DNA from: Diphasiastrum complanatum
Taxonomy: Eukaryota > Streptophyta > Lycopodiopsida > Lycopodiales > Lycopodiaceae
Direction of reading: 5' to 3'
Length of the DNA: 64,000 nt
Assembly (NCBI GenBank): GCA_029204225.1
Contig: CM055112.1
Span: forward strand, 29,044,703 to 29,108,702
A program made the translations under genes and the position numbers. The number at the start of each line of letters is the position of its first letter. Within the stretch, counting starts at the first letter, position 1. Below the pieces are notes generated by a model, which ran no database searches, was not told the origin of the DNA, and saw only the letters and a list, made by a program, of their open reading frames with translations. Below, piece by piece: positions 43,976 through 64,000 of this stretch.

Positions 43976-45480
43976 GTGAGCCAAATTAAGGAGCCTATAA
44001 GACTTCTAAAAAGTGTGATGTCCTCGAAGGATCTTTCATCACCTTTGTTAGAATCCTTTACATTTTGCTCCATAGGTGTTTCTATACTCTTACAATTCAA
44101 CATATTGAACTCTTTTAACATTGAAAGAGCATACTTAGATTGACATATGAATGTTTTATCATTAAGAAAGTCAATCTCTAATCCTAGAATATAGTGTATT
44201 TTTCCAAGATCTTGCATCTTGAATTCTTTTCCAAGTGCAATCTTGGTTTCCTCAACTAACTTGATACAACTTCCTGTCAGAATGATATCATCAACATAAA
44301 TAAGAAGGATGACAATATATTTATAAAAAAACTTGACATATAAGGAAGGATCATAGTTACTAAGATTAAATCCTAGTGACTCAAGAAAGGTGTTAAGTCT
44401 AGAATACCATGACCTTGGGGCTTGCTTTAATCCATATAAACTTTTGAAGAGCAAGCAAACTTTTCCTTCATCATGGATGAACCCAATAGGTTGATCCATA
44501 TAGATCTCTTCTTCTAGATAGCCATTTAGAAATGCATTAGAAACATCTAATTGAAGAATTTGCCAATTGAAAAAACAAGCAAGAGAATTATGATTCTAAT
44601 TGACACCATCTTTGCAACTGGGGCAAAGGTCTCCTCATAATCAAGTCCATATACTTGAGCAAATCCTTTAGCACAAAGCCTAGCCTTGTACTTGTTGAGT
44701 GTGCCATCTTGATTATACTTGACTCGAAAAACCCATTTGCAACCAATGGTATGATTGTTGGATGGAAGATCCACAAGTTCCCATGTATTATTGGCCATCA
44801 AAGCATCATATTCTTCCTTCATGGCAAGGTACCATTCCTTTGAGTTGATAGCATCATATACATTCTTCGGCTCCTCATGAGAAATAAAATAGGCACAATT
44901 AGTGGAGTTGATTTCCACTTGCTTTCCTCTATCTTCATAGGTAAGCCTTCTAGGATCGGATCTTTCTCTTTGAGATCTCCTTGGTGAAAAAATTCGAGGT
45001 AACTCCTCAAATCTCGGCCCCATCTCTCCATGATGATCTTCAAGGGTGATGATTGGAGTATCTTTATGAGAATCTTTGAACTCGGCCTTCTCAAGAATGT
45101 ATTTTTGATCTTCATGGAATATCACATCTCTACTCTCAATTGTAGTTGAGGTAGAGGGGACATAGATCTTGTAGGCTTTCTTGTTGGATGCATATCCAAC
45201 CGTGATCCCTTTAACAGAATTAGGATCATCTCTTTTCCTTGTTTCCAAGGGAATATTAACAAAGCAAGTACAACCAAAAACTCTAAGGTGATCTACCTTA
45301 GGTTTTTTCTAAAACAAGACTTCAAAGGTGATTTTCCAGCAAGAGCATTGTGAGGTAATCTATTGCACAAATAGTTTGCACAATTTATAGCTTCAGCCCA
45401 ATATTCAATAGGCAAAGAAGCTGCTACTCGAATTGCTTTAGCACATTCACATAAAGATCTGTTTTTCCTCTCAGCTACTC
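43976..45480 (-). pseudogene. pol: Ty1-copia integrase end, linker and RT
   Basis: After the SINE, integrase continues as [20 protein letters not shown] (catalytic Glu present), with a frameshift near 45310. The linker reads ITVGYASNKKAYKIYVPSTS. RT starts NNTWELVDLPSNNHTIGCKW, goes through FAQVYGLDYEETFAPVAKM, frame breaks near 44550, then LFKSLYGLKQAPRSWYSRLN and ILLIYVDDIILTGS (catalytic pair intact), GKIHYILGLEI and SLIGSLIWLTI, where it stops at 43976. RNase H and 3' LTR are missing. Confidence 0.9.
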
Positions 45481-45493
45481 CATTTTGAGATGG

Positions 45494-45581
45494 GAACCCA
45501 ATGGGGTTGGCTCAACTGGTTAGCTTGGCATCCAAAGTTTCTTTGGTCCCAGGTTCGAGCCTCCCCTTGAAAACCAAGAAG
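45494..45581 (+). mobile_element. tRNA-derived SINE, 88 bp, with 13-bp target duplication
   Basis: Identical 13-mers CATTTTGAGATGG flank it (45481-45493 and 45582-45594). Inside are a polymerase III A box (TTGGCTCAACTGGTTAGC) and B box (GGTTCGAGCCTC) about 37 bases apart, as in tRNA genes and plant SINEs such as Au. It interrupts the integrase of a copia element exactly at the conserved [10 protein letters not shown] site; without insert and one duplicate the frame is restored. The body is very short and lacks a clear A or T tail (ends AAAACCAAGAAG). Confidence 0.82.
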
Positions 45582-45594
45582 CATTTTGAGATGG

Positions 45595-46178
45595 AGAATA
45601 GGCACAGGAAAATTCTCTCTTTATTCCTTCACCTTCACAATAATTATGAAACTTGTTGGAAATATATTCACCTCCTCCATCACATCTTAAAGCTTTAACT
45701 TTGCAAGAAAATTGATTTTCTACATAAGCTTTAAAGATAAGGAAGTGATAAAAAACCATACCTTTGAAGAAAGTAGATACAACCAAGTGTATCTAGTAAA
45801 GTCATCAATAAAGGTGACAAAACATGTTGCACCACCAATACTTTTAGAAGAGGAAAAATGTACATCTGAATGTATGAGTTCCAATGGATAAGTAGTCTTT
45901 ATAAAAGACTTCTGATATGGCTTTCTGTGTGACTTTGCAATGGCACAAGCCTCAAAAGGCTTGAAATCTTTAGAAAGAGATTTTGGAAGACCAATAGCCT
46001 TCTCCTTCTTAACCATAGAAGACATAGATGTAAAGCTAGGATGTCCCAACCTTCTATGCCACAGCTTCTCCTTAGATAACAAAACAACTTCACAAAGGTT
46101 TGCATTCCCATAAGAATTCAACTTAAAAATTCCACCACATCTAGTTCCATCACTTACACCATGTTCAAGTTTGTTCAT
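45595..46178 (-). pseudogene. pol: Ty1-copia GAG-pre-integrase and integrase core
   Basis: Zinc site: LWHRRLGHPSFTSMSSMV then a C-x2-C region reading CAIAKSHRK with one Cys missing (FEACAIAKSH). First Asp in LIHSDVHFSSSKS, then FIDDFTRYTWLYLLSSK. A frameshift near 45745 leads to ALRCDGGGEYISNKF (second Asp; GGGEY instead of NGGEY) and CAYSPSQN, cut by the SINE. Confidence 0.88.
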
Positions 46179-46205
46179 CCTGGAGAGTTTATAGCTTTGT
46201 CTAGA

Positions 46206-46766
46206 TTATTTAGAAATAAGAATTCCTTGTAGAGTTTCTAGATTAGGTAACTCCTCCTTAATAGCAGAAGACTGAACAAGATTATCATAGTCATCTCTCA
46301 AGCCATTCAGTATGACTTGAACTAGCTCAACTTGGTTAATGATAACACCAACACAAGAAAGCTCTCTTTGTACATCTTTAACTCTCAGAACATAGTTAGA
46401 TGCACTCTCTTCACTTCTTTGAAAACTTTGGAAAATCTGATTCCTAAGGGTGAGTATTCTAGAAGTATTCTTTGCTTCATAGATGGTCTTTAGTGCATCC
46501 CAAGCTTCTTTGGCTGTAGTGCAAGATCCTATCTCTCTCAAAATTTCATTAGATACATTCATCTTAATGAAATGTAGAGCCATTCTAGCTCTCTTCTTAT
46601 ATTTAGGAATTTCAACATGTGCTTGAGGCTCCTCCTCAACACCAAGCACAATATCCATAACATCCTGGAGAATCAAAACAGACTCCATTCTTAACTTCCA
46701 AATTGAGTAATTAGAAGTGTTTAGTCTTTCATTGGCTTCTAGAAGATATCCTCCCGGAGATGCCAT
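46206..46766 (-). pseudogene. gag: Ty1-copia Gag (UBN2-type)
   Basis: ATG at 46764-46766 opens MASPGGYLLEANERLNTSNY; an uninterrupted 186-codon frame covers SIWKLRMESVLILQDVMDIV, TTAKEAWDALKTIYEAKNTS and VELVQVILNGLRDDYDNLVQ. It stops at LETLQGILISK. The zinc knuckle and all of protease are absent: the integrase zinc region starts within about 30 bases. It is close to the gag at 1608. Confidence 0.88.
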
Positions 46767-47516
46767 TATAATGAAGACTTCTTAATTATTGGATTGAAAT
46801 ATGTTTGAGCTTGTTCCTATCAGACTTAGAGTTGCTGCTCTCTTTCACTATAGGTATTTTCAAGGTTGAACTACCTTCCTATGTGAAACACTTGCAACTA
46901 TATATGAGATGAATCTCAAATATTCAACAAGACAAGTTATATAGATCAGAGACACAAAAAGTGGTTTGAGACACTTTGGCTGGTTTGAATCCTACTTTTG
47001 GCACGCGTGAAATGCTTCAAAAGAAAACACTATTGACACTCAGAAGGCTCAAAGGGTGTTCAAACTCAGTCTTGATCTACAGTTTCTTGTGTTGGATGTT
47101 CAAAACAATAAATTCAGAACAAAGTATAATTGAATCAAATCAAAATGCTGTCACTCGGATTTTGACCTATCCCTATCCTCTTTAAGAGCTTATAACTCTT
47201 GCTAGACACATCAAATTGATTTAGTTTCAATTTCTATGGAAAGTACGGATCAAATGCTTTCCATCAAGCTATAACACTGCTATCTTTGGATCTATAAGTA
47301 AGGAGAACAAAGGGATTGAAAAACTCTGATTTTCACACGTGTGGAATTCCAGAATTTCGTACTTTCTCAATTCAGGTTTAAAAATTCAATTCAAGTTCGA
47401 TTTGATCCAAATACACTTCAGAGAAAGGTTAGAAAAAGTGTAAAACTATTTTTTTTGTTCGATTTAGCTCTCAGTTTCTTGTACAATCAGAGTTGTTAGC
47501 ATGCAAAGCCTAATGT
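46767..47516 (-). other. Leader of the copia element
   Basis: About 750 bases between gag and primer site, AT-rich, no ORF of note; expected 5' leader with packaging signals not identifiable by eye. Confidence 0.55.
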
Positions 47517-47529
47517 GGCTCTGATACCA
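47517..47529 (-). promoter_or_regulatory. Primer-binding site (tRNA-iMet)
   Basis: Minus strand TGGTATCAGAGCC, perfect initiator-Met complement, directly adjoining the LTR. Confidence 0.88.
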
Positions 47530-48287
<758 letters not shown>

Positions 48288-49500
48288 TTTATAGCAAGCC
48301 AAGAAATCAATACGGATTTTTTTTTAAATTTTAACAGCAGGCAGCGACTTGCAAAATTGATGAAGTTAAAAGGCTTCAAATCATAAGGACTGCATGAATG
48401 GAACTAGATTTGCTTACAGATTTAGGGAGAAGAGATAAATCCAACAATGGCAAGGCATATTTCTTTTATGGTTGATTTTATTTATGGGCCATAACTGGCT
48501 TTCTATGGGGTGTAATCTTGTTCTAAAACTTCTTTGTGGACTTCTTATGGGCCATAATTTGCATAAGAGAGCTTTATGGATGCCAAAATTAAAATTAATT
48601 GACAAAAAATATGATGTCATTCTCAATATTCATACTTGACCCCATACTTTCTATGAGTCATTGTTTTATATATTTAGTGGAACAAAATAAGAAGTGCACA
48701 TAGAATATGTATTTGAACCAATGATTGGGAACACACTAAACCATAATGTAATAACAATTTGATTTTTTTTCTTAAAGTTGGCTCCCTTTCTAGAATAAAA
48801 GTAAAAAGCAAAGCAAATCCTTCACACATAATGTTAATGTAATACATAAAAGCATGCATATGCATAATTGTTTTGGTATTTGTGCATGCTTTTACCCTAT
48901 TATTTTGTTTTCTTTGCTTTGTCATGAGTCGTAAGCTATTGTGACGATATGCTCAAAGATGACATGTATGAGTTTTGTGACTGAGCGCAAAGTATCTTTT
49001 TTTTAATGTTCAAAATTGCAATAACCGTTTCTTTCATTTTTCAACGATTGAATGCTTATCTACCTTTGAGTGTACATGTGTGCAAGACAAAGCTTGTCGT
49101 GATCTTTCGAATCACTTTGTTTTACTCTCTTTATATGGAGTCTTGCATTTGCAAGGCCAAAAAGAGTGCAAGTGCATGTCTAAAATGCTAATCCCCAACC
49201 ATCTCATATTACTTTTGTAAGGACAAAAAACACTACCATTCCAAAGTAGTCTTCCGATTTATTGAAGTGTGTGCAAAAAATGACAATCTTACATACCTTT
49301 GGACTCCTATCAAAAGCCAACAAACTTTTTTATGATAAAACTTTAGTGGATCTTATTTCCAACCTATACTACATCCATGATTGGTCGAGTCCCGCCTTGA
49401 TCCAAGAAAAATGGAGGGCTTCACCATCATATCTCTAAGAGTTGAGGTCCGAGGAGCTCTCCTCCATTCTTAGATGAGGACAAAATCTATTCTACACCAT
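48288..49500. other. Intergenic region, nothing recognised
   Basis: About 1.2 kb without a frame that shows domain motifs, without LTR ends and without tandem repeats. AT-rich. It separates the retrotransposon cluster from SDHA. Confidence 0.5.
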
Positions 49501-50268
49501 CATCTATTTATCTCTCCACAATGGAGAAGCTCTCACTACCCTTAATAAGAGTAGGACCCATCCATCCACCAACAATTTTGTCTCAAAATGCGCTCTCATT
49601 AACTTCTACACCTCTAGCTTATTGGAAGGGAATTGTCAAAGAGGGGCCTACAAAGATGGATGCTATAAAGTTTTATGTAGGACCGAGTCTTTGGAACCTT
49701 GTCCCTCACTCACATATTTGCTTTTTGCCACATACACGCAAATGGGAGAGAGGAGAAGGCCGAGCCACATGGAGGAGGTAAGAGGGAATATTTCAAGAAA
49801 ATTATCTTTTACGTGCAGAGGTTGGCTTTGACCTCCGGAGGCAGGCCAAACGACCTTTGAAACATGCTCAATCAGATGATGACACATAGGTTGGAGGTAG
49901 CACTCTAACTCCAACACTTTTAGTCACATTTTTGAAGGCTGCCATCAGAGGCAACCACCGGCGGTGGTGGCAGCCTCAAGTCATGTGGCCGATCTTGAGA
50001 CACACACAATTTTGTGTTTGTGGTGCCATTTGTGCATAGTAGAGCTTGGCCACGTTCTCCTCCCTTCTCCGTTTAACCTTGCCTTGCTAGGCTTTTCATT
50101 TATTCCACCTGCCTCGGATCGATCGATCCACCTATCTGATGCATTTCCGGTTCTGCTTTGGAGAGATGATCCATTAAGCGATTTCTGGTTTGGAGAGATC
50201 GGAGCAATCATCGAGGCGGATCTAGGAATCGCCGAATACCAATAGGGATTTAAACAAGGAATACGAGG
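49501..50268 (+). promoter_or_regulatory. Putative promoter and 5' UTR of SDHA
   Basis: Composition shifts to higher GC from about 49920, with a pyrimidine-rich patch (TTCTCCTCCCTTCTCCG near 50060) and GATCGATCGATC near 50118. An in-frame TAA at 50251-50253, 15 bases before the ATG, supports the chosen start. No TATA box can be assigned with confidence and the transcription start is unknown. Confidence 0.45.
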
Positions 50269-63888
<13,620 letters not shown>

Positions 63889-64000
63889 GTATGTCATTTA
63901 TAAAGTGTGCTTGCTTGAACCTCATTCAAACCTATATTGTGTATGAATCACTTATTTCAAGTAGTGATGTGTTCCATCATAGTTGGAGCAATGTTGGGTT

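Noticed and set aside
45494-45581. A tRNA gene at the A/B boxes
   Set aside because: No cloverleaf with acceptor stem pairing can be drawn and it is bounded by a 13-bp target duplication; SINE fits better.
49521-50245. Frames of 69-93 codons just upstream of SDHA
   Set aside because: No motif, overlapping on both strands, and located in the expected promoter/5' UTR.

Overview
This window looks like nuclear DNA from a land plant with a large, transposon-filled genome. The only clear host gene is succinate dehydrogenase flavoprotein subunit (SDHA/SDH1) on the + strand from 50269 to beyond the right edge. It has a mitochondrial transit-peptide exon, nine visible exons, canonical GT-AG introns and two very long introns (about 4.4 and 6.2 kb). 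The style of the LINE remnants (ORF2 C-terminus, TC tails) and the intron sizes would suit a fern or another large-genome plant, but the lineage is inference and not proven by the sequence.

Almost everything from 1 to 48290 is layered retrotransposon debris. 1-9120: a + strand Ty1-copia element (LTR end, tRNA-iMet primer site, gag, protease, integrase), broken by the 3' end of a Ty3-gypsy element (2150-4615, - strand) and by a small LTR element (7242-8523, with target-site duplication). 9560-14625: a - strand Ty3-gypsy pol split by a complete 3.2 kb LTR element (10839-14026, TSD GTAGT). 14636-23050: fragments of a chromovirus integrase, a decayed multi-knuckle gag, copia gag, copia RT-RNaseH, and a run of five scrambled copia RT copies.

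23055-33940 is a DNA transposon with foldback structure. An 8.8 kb LTR element without visible pol (24185-32980, - strand) is inserted in its right arm. That LTR element has intact-looking LTRs, a tRNA-Asp-like primer site and a polypurine tract, and it carries gag in two head-to-head copies forming an approximately 1.1 kb palindrome built around a 24-bp minisatellite. 33941-36060: copia fragments and an LTR with a 110-bp GA run. 36590-43905: a + strand Ty3-gypsy element (LTR, tRNA-Asp primer site, gag, RT) interrupted by a 4.2 kb copia derivative (39666-43842) whose gag and RT are fused in frame. 43976-48287: a - strand copia element with LTR, primer site, gag, integrase and RT. Its integrase carries an 88-bp tRNA-like SINE flanked by a perfect 13-bp duplication.

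48288-50268 is the upstream region and 5' UTR of SDHA. SDHA intron 1 holds a decayed probable gypsy gag. Intron 7 holds a - strand LINE series (ORF1, endonuclease, ORF2 C-terminus) whose 3' ends finish in AATAAAG followed by TC repeats, a copia RNaseH/LTR remnant, a GGCGCC cluster and short repeats. The retroelement genes are nearly all broken by stops, frameshifts or deletions. SDHA reads cleanly across all visible exons, with the flavin-binding, flavinylation and substrate-binding motifs present.
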